Origin: Salipiger aestuarii
GTDB lineage: Bacteria > Pseudomonadota > Alphaproteobacteria > Rhodobacterales > Rhodobacteraceae
Assembly: GCF_003259905.1 (NCBI RefSeq)
Contig: NZ_QLMG01000013.1
Location: forward strand, 28,849 to 92,848
DNA length: 64,000 nucleotides
Direction of reading: 5' to 3'
Each line of letters starts with the position of its first letter. The first letter of the stretch is position 1. A program made the position numbers and the translations under genes. This document shows positions 36,063 to 49,816 of the stretch, piece after piece. Below the pieces are notes generated by a model that saw nothing but the letters and a program-made list of their open reading frames with translations, was not told where the DNA came from and did no database searches.

Positions 36063-36566
36063 GTGCGTGTGACCAAGAGAACGAATATCGCAATCCGCGT
36101 ATTGATGCATTGCGCCGCCAACACCGGCCGCCTTGTCACGAAATCCGAAATCGCCCAGCGGTGCAACGCATCTGAAAACCACCTTGCGCAGGTTATCAAC
36201 CAACTGGCGCAGCTTGGCTACCTGCACACGCAGCGCGGCCGCAACGGCGGGCTGGAACTGGCGCGCGCGGCGGATCGGATTCAGATCGGCGATGTGTTTC
36301 GCGCGCTCGAAGCGCCGGTGCCGCTGGCCGAATGCTTTGCCGATGTCGACAACACCTGCCCGCTGACCGAGGCCTGCCGCCTGCGGGTGGCGCTGAGCGA
36401 TGCCGCCTCGGCGTTCTATGCCACGCTGGACCCCATCACGCTGGATGCGCTGGTCTGTGACAATGCCCCGCTCATGGACATTCTGGCCCCCGGCATCGGC
36501 TGCCGGCCGGCCCCGACCCGCCCGCGGCCCCCGGCGGCCCCGCAAGAGGCGCTTGCAGCGCAATAG
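36063..36566 (+). CDS. Rrf2-family regulator with three-cysteine cluster site (NsrR/RirA type, GTG start)
   Basis: 167 residues. The winged-helix DNA-binding domain contains TKRTNIAIRVLMHCAAN and EIAQRCNASENHLAQVINQL. The predicted Fe-S site has Cys91, Cys99 and Cys105 in AECFADVDNTCPLTEACRL, spacing C-x7-C-x5-C. It is therefore probably a nitric-oxide- or iron-sensing regulator; NsrR versus RirA cannot be settled. A proline-rich tail of ~25 residues is probably disordered. GTG 36063 follows GAGGACAGGCCC. An FNR-type box sits at the class II position upstream. Confidence 0.85.
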   Translation: MRVTKRTNIAIRVLMHCAANTGRLVTKSEIAQRCNASENHLAQVINQLAQLGYLHTQRGRNGGLELARAADRIQIGDVFRALEAPVPLAECFADVDNTCPLTEACRLRVALSDAASAFYATLDPITLDALVCDNAPLMDILAPGIGCRPAPTRPRPPAAPQEALAAQ

Positions 36567-36581
36567 GATCCATCGTAACCT
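36553..36581 (+). promoter_or_regulatory. Candidate promoter of the gcv operon
   Basis: TTGCAG (36553-36558), 17 bases, TAACCT (36576-36581), inside the 3' end of the Rrf2 gene and just upstream of the riboswitch. Consensus match only. Confidence 0.4.
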
Positions 36582-36596
36582 GATGCCATCCACGAT

Positions 36597-36746
36597 GGGA
36601 GAACCGGCGCCGCAAGGCCCGGTGCCGAAGGAGCAACCGCCCCGGAAACTCTCAGGCTTCAGGACCGTCGTTGGGTCGAACACTCTGGAGAGTGGCGCTT
36701 GCGCCCGCCGAAGGGATAACGATCTCAGGCTGACGGACAGAGGGGG
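36597..36746 (+). promoter_or_regulatory. Tandem glycine riboswitch
   Basis: Two glycine aptamers in series lie upstream of gcvT. Aptamer 1 (about 36597-36657) runs from GGGAGA through GCCGAAGGAGCAACCGCC to ACTCTCAGGC. Aptamer 2 (about 36680-36746) runs from CACTCTGGAGAGTGGCGC through CGCCGAAGGGATAACG to ATCTCAGGCTGACGGACAG. The GCCGAAGG and CTCAGGC elements are characteristic of the class. Glycine binding normally turns the operon on, so the cleavage system is made when glycine is in excess. Confidence 0.93.
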
Positions 36747-36857
36747 CATTTTTGGCGCAAGGCCTTGGCCCTGACGCAGGAAATGTCCGGTACGGGGCTT
36801 CATCGGATCCTTCGCGGTTCGTGCGCCACATCCGGGCCAAAGGGATGTGAGACACGC

Positions 36858-37982
36858 ATGGACGGAACGACCGAACTGCACCAGACACCGCTGTATGACC
36901 TGCATCTGTCGCTTGGCGCGAAAATGGTGCCGTTCGCGGGCTATGACATGCCCGTGCAATACCGCATGGGGGTGATGAAGGAACATCTGCACACCCGCGC
37001 CGCCTGCGGGCTGTTCGATGTCAGCCACATGGGGCAGGTGATCCTGCGACCGCTGTCCGGCGATGTCGCCGACGCGGCCCTGGCGCTGGAACGGCTGGTG
37101 CCGGTGGATGTGCTGGGGCTGAAAACCGGTCGTCAACGCTATGCCATGTTCACCGACGAAGCGGGGGGCATGCTGGACGACCTGATGGTGGCGCGCTGGG
37201 ACGATGCGCTGTTCCTCGTGGTCAATGCCGCCTGCAAGGACGCCGACATCGCCCATCTGCGGGCGGCCCTGTCCGACACCTGCGAAATTCTTGTCCAGGA
37301 CCGGGCGCTGATCGCGCTTCAGGGGCCGGACGCGGCGGCGGCGCTCGCGCGCCTCGTGCCGGGAATCGAGACGATGCGCTTCATGGATGCCCGCGCCTTC
37401 GGCGATCTGTGGATCTCGCGCTCGGGGTATACAGGCGAGGACGGGTACGAGATCTCGCTTCCCGCCGCCGGGGTGCATGATTTCGCGACCCGGCTGCTGG
37501 ACATGCCGGAGGTGGCGCCCATCGGGCTTGGCGCGCGCGATTCATTGCGTCTGGAAGCGGGGCTGTGCCTTTACGGACACGACATCGACACCGGCACCAC
37601 GCCAGTCGCCGCCGGGCTGACCTGGGCGATCCAGAAAACCCGCCGCGCGGGTGGCGCGCGGGCGGGCGGCTTTCCCGGCGCGGACGTCATTCTGGCGCAG
37701 CTGTCCGATGGCGCCGAAACCGCGCGCGTGGGCCTGCGCCCCGAAGGCCGCGCTCCGATGCGCGAAGGCGTGGCGCTGTTCGCCGATGGGACGGGGGGCG
37801 AGCCGATCGGCCGGGTGACCTCGGGCGGGTTCGGGCCAAGCGTCGGCGGCCCTGTGGCGATGGGCTACCTGCCCGCCCCCTTGTCCAGCCCCGGCACACG
37901 GGTTTACGGAGAGGTTCGGGGCAAGCGGATGGCCGTGGATGTCGCCGCTCTGCCCTTTGTCCAACAAGGTTACAAACGCTGA
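36858..37982 (+). CDS. gcvT: Glycine cleavage system T protein (aminomethyltransferase)
   Basis: 374 residues. It transfers the methylene unit from the H-protein-bound aminomethyl group to tetrahydrofolate, releasing ammonia. Diagnostic stretches are [34 protein letters not shown] and [16 protein letters not shown], the last near the folate/aminomethyl site. ATG 36858 lies about 110 bp after the riboswitch. First gene of gcvT-gcvH-gcvP; gcvH starts 19 bp after its stop. Confidence 0.97.
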   Translation: MDGTTELHQTPLYDLHLSLGAKMVPFAGYDMPVQYRMGVMKEHLHTRAACGLFDVSHMGQVILRPLSGDVADAALALERLVPVDVLGLKTGRQRYAMFTDEAGGMLDDLMVARWDDALFLVVNAACKDADIAHLRAALSDTCEILVQDRALIALQGPDAAAALARLVPGIETMRFMDARAFGDLWISRSGYTGEDGYEISLPAAGVHDFATRLLDMPEVAPIGLGARDSLRLEAGLCLYGHDIDTGTTPVAAGLTWAIQKTRRAGGARAGGFPGADVILAQLSDGAETARVGLRPEGRAPMREGVALFADGTGGEPIGRVTSGGFGPSVGGPVAMGYLPAPLSSPGTRVYGEVRGKRMAVDVAALPFVQQGYKR

Positions 37983-38001
37983 CGAAGAAGGAGCCAGCGC
38001 C

Positions 38002-38361
38002 ATGAAATATACCGAGGAACACGAATGGCTGCGGGTCGAGGACGATCTTGTGGTGGTCGGCATCACAACGCACGCGGCAGAACAGCTGGGCGACGTGGTG
38101 TTCATCGAACTGCCCGACGTGGGCACCATGGTCAGCAAGGACGATGAGGTCGTGGTGATCGAATCGGTCAAGGCCGCGTCCGACATTCTGGCCCCCATCG
38201 ACGGCGAGATCGTCGAGGTCAACGAGGCGCTCGTGGACGAGCCGGGCAAGGTGAACGACGACCCCGAGGGCGACGCGTGGTTCTTCAAGCTCAAGATTGA
38301 GGATCTGTCCGAGATGGATGATCTGATGGACGAAGCGGCCTACAAGAAATTCGTCGGCTGA
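38002..38361 (+). CDS. gcvH: Glycine cleavage system H protein (lipoyl carrier)
   Basis: 119 residues, normal size. It opens [14 protein letters not shown]. The lipoyl-lysine is Lys57 in [16 protein letters not shown], the canonical ESVKA motif. It shuttles the aminomethyl intermediate between P and T proteins. ATG 38002 has AAGGAG at good spacing. Confidence 0.98.
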   Translation: MKYTEEHEWLRVEDDLVVVGITTHAAEQLGDVVFIELPDVGTMVSKDDEVVVIESVKAASDILAPIDGEIVEVNEALVDEPGKVNDDPEGDAWFFKLKIEDLSEMDDLMDEAAYKKFVG

Positions 38362-38465
38362 CACTTCCGTCGGGTGGGCGCTGCGCGATGCGCTCTCGCC
38401 GGGAAATCTGGGGCCAGAAGAAACATGGGGCCGCGCAGGCTGCGGGCGCTCCGGAAAGGTGTGAC

Positions 38466-41309
<2,844 letters not shown>

Positions 41310-41344
41310 GGCCAGACGTGCCGCCTGTCCGGGCGGTTGCGACG

Positions 41345-41393
41345 GCGAGGGGCCAGCCCCTCGCGCACCCCGGAGTTTAAGGGCAAGATGAAG
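41345..41393. repeat. Dispersed intergenic repeat, copy 2
   Basis: A 9-bp-arm palindrome, GCGAGGGGC (41345-41353) with GCCCCTCGC (41356-41364), is followed by the 22-bp core GGAGTTTAAGGGCAAGATGA(AG) at 41372-41393. The core is identical, inverted, at 54905-54926. It lies between convergent gcvP and alkB, a terminator-like position. Confidence 0.85.
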
Positions 41394-41406
41394 GGGGCGC
41401 TGTGCC

Positions 41407-42021
41407 TCAGGTGACAACACGCAGGGTGAGGTTGATGCGCCCGCCCTGCGGCAGCAGCGCGGATGAGCCAAAGCGGATGCGGTCGACACCGTGGTGTCTC
41501 AGGCGGGCCTCGCCGCCCATCACCACCACATCGCCGGAATGCAGCCAGACCGATTCCGTCTTTCCCCCCCGTTCGACATTGCCCATGCGGAACAGCCCGT
41601 CGTCGCCAAGGCTGACCGACACCACCGGGCAGGCGAAATCGGCTTCGTCCTTGTCCTGATGCAGCCCCATGCGGGCGCCGGTTCCGTACCAGTTTATCAA
41701 ACAGCATTCCGGGGCGCGCGCGCAATCGGCGACCGCATCCCAGATCCGCAGCACGCTATCGGGGATGGGCGGCCAGTCCATACCGCCGGGGTGGCGCGGT
41801 TCATAACGGTAGCCGCGCCGGTCGGTAACCCAGCCAAAGCGCCCCGCCGACGACATGCGCACCGACATCGGCTGGCCACGCGGCGTGACGGGCTGGTACA
41901 ACGGCGCGACTCGCAGACAGGCGCGCAGGTCGTCCACCAGCGCATCCTGCGCGGGGCGATCCAGCAGCCCCGCAAATACGCGAAAGCCGCGGTGCTCGAT
42001 CACATCGGGGCCCTCGGTCAT
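41407..42021 (-). CDS. alkB: AlkB-type 2-oxoglutarate/Fe(II) DNA repair dioxygenase
   Basis: 204 residues. It oxidatively demethylates N1-methyladenine and N3-methylcytosine in DNA/RNA. The metal site is complete: HxD in MGLHQDKDEADF, and the distal histidine in ARLRHHGVDRIRFGSS, with the 2OG-binding arginine in the INLTLRVV end region. The family motif LINWYGTGARMG is present. ATG 42021 chosen over an in-frame TTG 18 bp upstream. Convergent with gcvP across a repeat; divergent from dnaK. Confidence 0.95.
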   Translation of the reverse strand: MTEGPDVIEHRGFRVFAGLLDRPAQDALVDDLRACLRVAPLYQPVTPRGQPMSVRMSSAGRFGWVTDRRGYRYEPRHPGGMDWPPIPDSVLRIWDAVADCARAPECCLINWYGTGARMGLHQDKDEADFACPVVSVSLGDDGLFRMGNVERGGKTESVWLHSGDVVVMGGEARLRHHGVDRIRFGSSALLPQGGRINLTLRVVT

Positions 42022-42107
42022 GGCCCTTTTCTTTCGCAATCGTGTATTTTGGACAAGCCCAAGTGCAGAAAATTCCGATATTTGCCGGAATACGGCGGAA
42101 CGGGGCG

Positions 42108-42137
42108 CTTGCAGGGCTCAGAGCCCCTCCTTATATA
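42108..42137 (+). promoter_or_regulatory. Candidate sigma-32 (RpoH) promoter of dnaK
   Basis: CTTGCA (42108-42113) and TATATA (42132-42137) are 18 bases apart. This resembles the alphaproteobacterial heat-shock pattern CTTG-N17/18-(C)TATAT. No CIRCE element is seen. It lies ~115 bp upstream of the dnaK ATG. Confidence 0.5.
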
Positions 42138-42250
42138 CCTCCCGAAGCCGCGAGGCCCCGGCCGGACGGTTCATCTAACAGCGGGGCTCTGATGCCGTAA
42201 TCGGGTCTGTTCGCCTCGCGTCATCGCCTTGAATTGGAAAGGGATCGAAC

Positions 42251-44176
<1,926 letters not shown>

Positions 44177-44198
44177 GTTAGCTCCCTGAGCAGATCGG

Positions 44199-44225
44199 GG
44201 GCCGGTCCGGACGCCGGACCGGCCC
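44199..44225. other. Perfect 12-bp hairpin between dnaK and dnaJ
   Basis: GGGCCGGTCCGG (44199-44210) pairs with CCGGACCGGCCC (44214-44225) across loop ACG. There is no T-run, so it is probably not a full terminator. It may stabilise the dnaK 3' end or reduce read-through, lowering DnaJ relative to DnaK. Confidence 0.7.
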
Positions 44226-44256
44226 TCTTCCGTTCGGGGACAAGAGGAGGGCAGAC

Positions 44257-45426
44257 ATGTCCAAGCGTGATTATTACGACCTGCTCGGCGTCGCAAAAGG
44301 GGCGTCCGCGGACGAGATCAAGAAGGGCTATCGCAAGAAGGCGAAAGAGCTTCATCCGGACCGTAACACCGACGATCCCAACGCCGAGGCCCAGTTCAAA
44401 GAGGTGAACGAGGCCTACGACGTTCTCAAAGACGCCGACAAGAAGGCGGCTTATGACCGCTATGGCCACGCCGCGTTCGAAGGCGGCATGGGCGCAGGCG
44501 CAGGGGGCGGCGGCCGTCCCGGCGCAGGCGGTTTCCACGGCCAGGGCGATTTCGCCTCGGCGTTTTCCGATGTGTTCGACGACCTGTTCGGTGACATGAT
44601 GGGTGGCCGCCAGGGCGGCGGCGGCGGGCGGCAACGCGCCGCGCGCGGGGCTGACCTGCGCTACAACCTGCGCGTTTCGCTCGAAGACGCCTATAGCGGG
44701 CTGCAAAAGACCATCAACGTACCCACTTCGGTGCAATGCTCCGAATGCCATGGCTCGGGGGCCGAGGGCGGCGCCGAACCCGTCACCTGTCCGACCTGTT
44801 CGGGCATGGGCAAGGTGCGCGCGACGCAGGGTTTCTTTACCGTTGAACGCACCTGTCCGACCTGTTCGGGGCTGGGCCAGATCGTCAAGAATCCCTGCGT
44901 CAAATGCGGCGGCACGGGCACCACGCGCAAGGAGCGCGCGCTGTCGGTGAATATCCCGGCGGGCGTCGAAACCGGCACTCGGATCCGGCTGGCCGGCGAA
45001 GGCGAGGCGGGGCTGCGCGGCGGTCCTCCGGGGGATCTGTACATCTTCATCGAGGTGAAGGCGCACGACATCTTCGAACGCGACGGGCTGGAACTGCACT
45101 GCCGCGTTCCGGTCAGCATGGCGACCGCCTCTCTTGGCGGCGACATCGAGGTGCCCACGATTGACGGCGGCCGCTCGCGCGTCAAGATCCCGCCGGGCAG
45201 CCAGTCCGGGCGTCAGATGCGCCTGCGCGGCAAGGGTATGCCAGCGCTGCGCGGCGGCGGGGCCGGCGACATGTTCATCGAGCTTGCGGTCGAAACGCCC
45301 GTCAACCTGACGTCGCGCCAGAAAGAGCTTCTGCGCGAGTTTGAAAACCTGAGCGAGGACAACAACCCGGAATCGCACAGCTTTTTCTCTTCCGTGAAAA
45401 GCTTCTGGGATTCGATGAAGGGCTGA
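44257..45426 (+). CDS. dnaJ: Co-chaperone DnaJ (Hsp40)
   Basis: 389 residues with the full type I layout. The J domain (1 to ~70) contains [20 protein letters not shown] and ELHPDRN (HPD). A Gly/Phe-rich region (about 75-130) follows. Then come four zinc-binding CxxCxGxG repeats: [32 protein letters not shown]. The C-terminal substrate-binding domain closes the protein. It stimulates DnaK ATPase and delivers unfolded clients. Confidence 0.98.
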   Translation: MSKRDYYDLLGVAKGASADEIKKGYRKKAKELHPDRNTDDPNAEAQFKEVNEAYDVLKDADKKAAYDRYGHAAFEGGMGAGAGGGGRPGAGGFHGQGDFASAFSDVFDDLFGDMMGGRQGGGGGRQRAARGADLRYNLRVSLEDAYSGLQKTINVPTSVQCSECHGSGAEGGAEPVTCPTCSGMGKVRATQGFFTVERTCPTCSGLGQIVKNPCVKCGGTGTTRKERALSVNIPAGVETGTRIRLAGEGEAGLRGGPPGDLYIFIEVKAHDIFERDGLELHCRVPVSMATASLGGDIEVPTIDGGRSRVKIPPGSQSGRQMRLRGKGMPALRGGGAGDMFIELAVETPVNLTSRQKELLREFENLSEDNNPESHSFFSSVKSFWDSMKG

Positions 45427-45525
45427 TTCACACTCTGGCCAGGCGATCCGGTGGCCGATGATGTGGAACGGAATGCCAGGGCCTGGGGTTCTCACCTCGG
45501 GCCCTTGTCCTGTGAGAGACACGTC

Positions 45526-46152
45526 ATGTTCGACTGGATCACCAACCTTATCGACGCGATGGGCGCCTTTGGCGTGGCGCTTCTGATGTTCCTGGAAAAT
45601 GTCTTCCCCCCCATCCCGTCCGAACTGATCATGCCGCTAGCAGGTTTCAACGCCGCGCGCGGCACCATGTCACTGCCTCTGATCATCGCGGCAGGCAGCG
45701 CAGGATCGCTCGCGGGTGCTTATCTGTGGTACTGGATCGGACGTCGCATCGGCTACGACCGTCTGTGCCAGCTGTCGCAAAAGCACGGACGCTGGCTGTC
45801 CGTGTCGCCCGACGAATTCGAACAGGCCAATGGCTGGTTTGATCGCCATGACGGCAGTGCGGTGCTGATCGGGCGGCTTATTCCCACCGTGCGCACCTTC
45901 ATTTCGGTGCCTGCCGGGGTCCGGCGCATGCGGCGCGGCTTGTTTCTCGCGCTCAGCGCGTTGGGGACAGTGGCCTGGACCACGGTGCTGACGTTAGCGG
46001 GGTACTGGCTGGAAAGCGGGTATGATGCGGTCAGCGACTGGCTCGACCCGGTCTCGACACTTGTAGTCCTGGGATTGATCGGTACCTATCTGTGGCGCGT
46101 TGCCACTTACAAAAGACGGGCTGAAAAACGCAGCGCAAAGCAGCGCGGTTAA
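45526..46152 (+). CDS. DedA-family inner-membrane protein
   Basis: 208 residues. DedA/VTT hallmarks are [20 protein letters not shown] near the N-terminus, [16 protein letters not shown], and the motif [20 protein letters not shown] with its conserved arginines. Family members act in membrane lipid flipping and homeostasis; the exact lipid is not predictable. ATG 45526 has a weak ribosome-binding site; the frame is open ~25 codons upstream. It follows dnaJ by ~100 bp but is not obviously functionally linked. Confidence 0.9.
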   Translation: MFDWITNLIDAMGAFGVALLMFLENVFPPIPSELIMPLAGFNAARGTMSLPLIIAAGSAGSLAGAYLWYWIGRRIGYDRLCQLSQKHGRWLSVSPDEFEQANGWFDRHDGSAVLIGRLIPTVRTFISVPAGVRRMRRGLFLALSALGTVAWTTVLTLAGYWLESGYDAVSDWLDPVSTLVVLGLIGTYLWRVATYKRRAEKRSAKQRG

Positions 46153-46186
46153 CTCTTCGCTAACCATGCAGGAGCACTCTGGCAAC

Positions 46187-46951
46187 ATGACCAGAGGACC
46201 GCATTTCTCCGATTCCCAGGCCGCGCTCTTTGATTACGACGAGTCGCGGGCCGAACCCATCCAGCGGGGCGGTGCGCCGCCCTCTTATATCAGGGACCAT
46301 CGCGCCCGGCTGCGCGAACGGTTTCTGGTCGGCGGCGCCGATGCGCTTCCCGATTACGAATTGCTTGAACTGGTGCTGTTCCGTGCCATTCCACGGCGCG
46401 ACGTCAAACCCCTGGCGCGGCAGTTGCTTGACCTTTTCACTGATTTCAATGGCGTCGTGTCCGCGCCTGTCACGCGCCTGCGCGAGGTTTCCGGGGTCGG
46501 GGACGCGGTTGTCACCGAGTTGAAGATCGTCGAGGCCAGCGCCCACAGGCTGGCCCGCTCACGGGTGATGCGCAAGCAGGTGGTCAGCTCGTGGGATGCG
46601 CTGCTGGACTATTGTCAGACCGCAATGGCGCATGGCGATATCGAACAGTTCCGCATCCTGTTTCTGGACCGAAAGAACGTGCTGATCGCGGATGAACGCC
46701 AGGCGCGCGGCACCGTCGACCATGTGCCCGTCTATCCGCGCGAAGTGGTGAAGCGCGCGCTTGAGTTGAACGCCAGCGCCGTGATCCTCGTGCATAACCA
46801 CCCTTCGGGCGACCCGACGCCCAGTCAGGCCGACATCGAGATGACCGAACAGATTCAGATCGCCGCCGAGGCACTGGGGATCACCCTGCACGATCATCTC
46901 GTCATCGGAAAATCGCGCGAACTGAGTTTTCGCGCCGAAGGGTTGCTATGA
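46187..46951 (+). CDS. radC: RadC-family JAMM-domain protein
   Basis: About 254 residues from ATG 46187 (in-frame ATG 46166 possible). An N-terminal helix-hairpin-helix region includes [20 protein letters not shown] and [13 protein letters not shown]. The C-terminal MPN/JAMM domain carries the metal motif [20 protein letters not shown]. The name is historical: a direct role in recombinational repair is not proved, and the biochemical function of the family remains open. It ends three bases from the convergent PBP-OmpA gene. Confidence 0.94.
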   Translation: MTRGPHFSDSQAALFDYDESRAEPIQRGGAPPSYIRDHRARLRERFLVGGADALPDYELLELVLFRAIPRRDVKPLARQLLDLFTDFNGVVSAPVTRLREVSGVGDAVVTELKIVEASAHRLARSRVMRKQVVSSWDALLDYCQTAMAHGDIEQFRILFLDRKNVLIADERQARGTVDHVPVYPREVVKRALELNASAVILVHNHPSGDPTPSQADIEMTEQIQIAAEALGITLHDHLVIGKSRELSFRAEGLL

Positions 46952-46954
46952 CGC

Positions 46955-48508
46955 CTAATGCAGCCAGACCTCCACGCGGCGATTGACCTGCCGCCCCCAG
47001 ACGGTATCGTCGCAGGCCATGGGCATCGCCTCGCCGAAGGCTTCGGAGCTGATGTCGATGCGCGACAGGTCCGCCGCCTCGGCTGCGGTCTCAACCGCGG
47101 CGCGCACCGCGGCGGCGCGCTTTGCCGCGATGTCGAGATTGGCGGAGGCCGGTCCCTGCCCGTCGGAAAACCCCACGAACATCAGCCGCCGTCCGTCGTA
47201 TTCTCCCAGTTCAAGCGAACGCGCCAGTTGCTGCACGTTCGACCGCGATTGCGCGTCCAGCCGCGCCGAGCCCGGTTCGAACCGGAATGATGTGGTCAGA
47301 CGCCGCATCGGCGACAGAACCTCGACAAGGCGCTTCAGCCCCGCCAACCCGTCCAGCCCATCGGCAACCGACACCGCGTTGGCCAGCCGGTCGCCCTGAT
47401 GCGCCAGCGCCAGTTCCTCGGGCGATTGATCCACAAAGCCCGCGCGCCGGATGACGATCTGCGCCGGAGAGCTGCGGGTAAAGCTGAGAAACTCGCGCGC
47501 CAGTGCGGGCAAACGACGGGCAGGCAGATACAGGAACATCGGCGCGGTCAGCGGGTAATCTTCGGTCTTGATCGCGGCGCGCTGGCCGCGCAGGTGAAAC
47601 CCGCAACTGCCGGACAGGTACAGCGGCTTGGCGTTACCGATTTCGGAATAGCTGGCCAGCCCGATGCCGAACGGATCTTCGGCAACCGCCCGCACCAGCA
47701 GGGTGTTGTCGGTGTGGCGGCGGATTTCACCGCCCAGCGTCAGGCGCGACGGACGCAGAAGGCGGTCCTCGATCCCCTGGGTCAGGCCGCTTTGCGCGTC
47801 GCGCAGGTGCAGCACGATGGGCGCATCCGGCCCGCCAAGCGCCTGCCAGTTGGTCAGCTTGCCCGAAAGCACCGCCGCAAGATCGGAAAGCGACACCGCG
47901 TCCACCGGATTGCCCGCCGAAACCACCGGAATCATCGCATCCAGCGCCAGAACGCGGCTGCGGTTAGGCTCGGTCAGGTCACCCAGACCCAGCCCGCGCG
48001 CCTCGGCTCGTTCCTCGGCGCGGATTTCCCGCAGCGCCATGACAATGTCCGCCTCGTCGGTCACAAGATCGGCAAACCCCGCGTCCGTGCTGGAAATATG
48101 AAACGAAAAGCGCCCGACAACGCGATTTTGCGCCGGATCGCTCAGCACATAGACGAACCTGTCCGCGCCATCCGCCTCGCGCGTGGCGGTCAGCCCGTCG
48201 CGCAGCGCGAACGCTTCGACCAGTGCGGGCATCAGCACCTCGCCGATGGTGGTCGACCCGGACACGCGCAGTTGCGCCACGAAATCCGTCAGAGACGGGC
48301 ATCCGACGCCATCGCAAAGCACACCCGAACTGTCGACGGTCAGTTCGCCGAAGTGGCTCCGCATGCGGTAGAATTCCCCATCGAACCCCAACAGATCCCC
48401 GGTGATTTCGATGCCGCCATCGCGCGACCGCAGGGCGATGTCCTGCGCCGCCAAGGAGGTCGAGAAAATGCAAAGTGCGGCGAGAGCCGCCGCACGGAAA
48501 CCTGTCAT
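46955..48508 (-). CDS. Exported fusion: phosphate-binding-protein-like domain + OmpA peptidoglycan-binding domain
   Basis: 517 residues. Signal peptide MTGFRAAALAALCIFSTSLA, ending AAQ. The central ~280 residues (about 80-360) look like a PstS-type periplasmic binding domain: LRVSGSTTIGEVLMPALVEA, STDAGFADLVTDEADIVMAL, LAAVLSGKLTNWQALGG. The C-terminal ~130 residues are OmpA-like: SFRFEPGSARLDAQSRSN, RLMFVGFSDGQGPASANLDI, AAKRAAAVRAAV. It is therefore probably anchored to peptidoglycan while sensing or holding an anion. No ABC permease is nearby, so classical uptake is unlikely. Confidence 0.85.
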   Translation of the reverse strand: MTGFRAAALAALCIFSTSLAAQDIALRSRDGGIEITGDLLGFDGEFYRMRSHFGELTVDSSGVLCDGVGCPSLTDFVAQLRVSGSTTIGEVLMPALVEAFALRDGLTATREADGADRFVYVLSDPAQNRVVGRFSFHISSTDAGFADLVTDEADIVMALREIRAEERAEARGLGLGDLTEPNRSRVLALDAMIPVVSAGNPVDAVSLSDLAAVLSGKLTNWQALGGPDAPIVLHLRDAQSGLTQGIEDRLLRPSRLTLGGEIRRHTDNTLLVRAVAEDPFGIGLASYSEIGNAKPLYLSGSCGFHLRGQRAAIKTEDYPLTAPMFLYLPARRLPALAREFLSFTRSSPAQIVIRRAGFVDQSPEELALAHQGDRLANAVSVADGLDGLAGLKRLVEVLSPMRRLTTSFRFEPGSARLDAQSRSNVQQLARSLELGEYDGRRLMFVGFSDGQGPASANLDIAAKRAAAVRAAVETAAEAADLSRIDISSEAFGEAMPMACDDTVWGRQVNRRVEVWLH

Positions 48509-48551
48509 CGGATCGTCTCTTGCCCCTGGGCCGGCGCGCGTCGCCGGGCGG

Positions 48552-49559
48552 TTATCTGGCGGCGATCTTCAGGTTTTCAACGAGATTCTTCAACACCAGA
48601 AAACCGCTTGCATCGTCGCATCCGGGCATGTCCAGCGTCAGGTCGCGCACCCGGACAGGGCCGGTGTCATGGCGTTCCAGCGTTTGCGCGGCGACTTCGG
48701 TCCCACAGTTTTCGGCGCTGACCTCGGCCTCGATCGTCACCGCTACGGTTCCGTCCTTGCGCGCGGTTCCGATGGGAAAACTGTAGACTTCGGCCAGCAG
48801 CGGCGCCTCTGCCTCGGGGTCGCCAAGCAGTGTCATAAAGCCGCCTTCGCCGCGCGCGGTCCGGCCCAGATCGCCAGCCGAGGCCGCCCAGACATGGCCG
48901 TCGGAATAATACCCCGCGCCAAATTCCCGTGCGTGAAGCTGAAGCCCCGTGTCGCCTTTCCACTGCAACACCACACGGTCGTAGAACGGCAACGCGGGCA
49001 CGTCCGTGCGCACCGTCATCCCGTCTCCGTTGTCGAATGCGGCCACGAACAGTGCGTTTTCGGACAGCGCCGGGACGTCTGCGGCAAGCATCCCATCCGC
49101 GTCGGTCATGGCAGTGAACATCATTCCATGGTGGTGAATTGTCACCCGCTCGTGCGCCAGGCAGGGCGCGGAGAGCGCTAGCCCAACCAGCGCCCCCGCC
49201 CGGGGTTCGGCGCGCAGCGTAATGCCGCAGTCGAATATGTCGGATTTGTCCAGAACAGGCGCGGCGTCCGCCGGCGGGCTTTGGACGGCGGCAAGCAGGA
49301 TCCTGGCTGGCAGATCCGTCCCCGCCCCGCCCAGCGTGGCCACCGCTGGCAGCGCCATGTCGGCGCCTGTCACGTCTGTGCGGCCCACGGGGTACGACCT
49401 CGGCGCGACGAACGATGTATCGACGATGCTGTCGACATCCACGTCGGAGGCGGCGATGTCGGGGTGGTTCGACCCAGCCGCGTGCTGCATGACGTAGCCG
49501 ATGGCAAACGCGACGCCGACCGTCGCCAGGGCAAGAAGATATGTCTTGAGCCGTGCCAT
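48552..49559 (-). CDS. Membrane-anchored protein of unknown function next to secA
   Basis: 335 residues from ATG 49559. The N-terminus ARLKTYLLALATVGVAFAIG is a signal anchor or uncleaved signal. The large periplasmic part is mostly beta-like and has a cysteine pair region (IFDCGITLRAEP and SAPCLAHERVTIHHHGMM) and a late CDDASGFLVLKNLVENLKIA. I do not recognise a family. It lies 43 bp upstream-strandwise from the PBP-OmpA gene and may be co-transcribed with it. It is separated from secA by ~260 bp without genes. Confidence 0.7.
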   Translation of the reverse strand: MARLKTYLLALATVGVAFAIGYVMQHAAGSNHPDIAASDVDVDSIVDTSFVAPRSYPVGRTDVTGADMALPAVATLGGAGTDLPARILLAAVQSPPADAAPVLDKSDIFDCGITLRAEPRAGALVGLALSAPCLAHERVTIHHHGMMFTAMTDADGMLAADVPALSENALFVAAFDNGDGMTVRTDVPALPFYDRVVLQWKGDTGLQLHAREFGAGYYSDGHVWAASAGDLGRTARGEGGFMTLLGDPEAEAPLLAEVYSFPIGTARKDGTVAVTIEAEVSAENCGTEVAAQTLERHDTGPVRVRDLTLDMPGCDDASGFLVLKNLVENLKIAAR

Positions 49560-49816
49560 TCTGGCCTCCGCTGGTTGTCCGACCGATGCGTTTCCTGGAA
49601 ACAATCTGCTCCGCGAAAGCGGCGGAGGTTGGGCGCGGGCGAGGAGTCAAGATGTCAAAGCCGGGGCGATTGCGGCCCCGGCTGCAATCTGGTCGCGGCA
49701 CCTCTGTTCGCAGCGCGCCTGAACGCATGCGTACAGAGGACAGGCCCCGCAAAGCAGACCCGGAAAAATGGGTAACGACCGGAAAGCTCAGGCCGCGCCA
49801 ATCGGTCCCGCCGGGG

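Noticed and set aside
42022..42250. CIRCE element (HrcA site) before dnaK
   Set aside because: No TTAGCACTC/GAGTGCTAA-like inverted repeat is present; a sigma-32-type promoter fits better.
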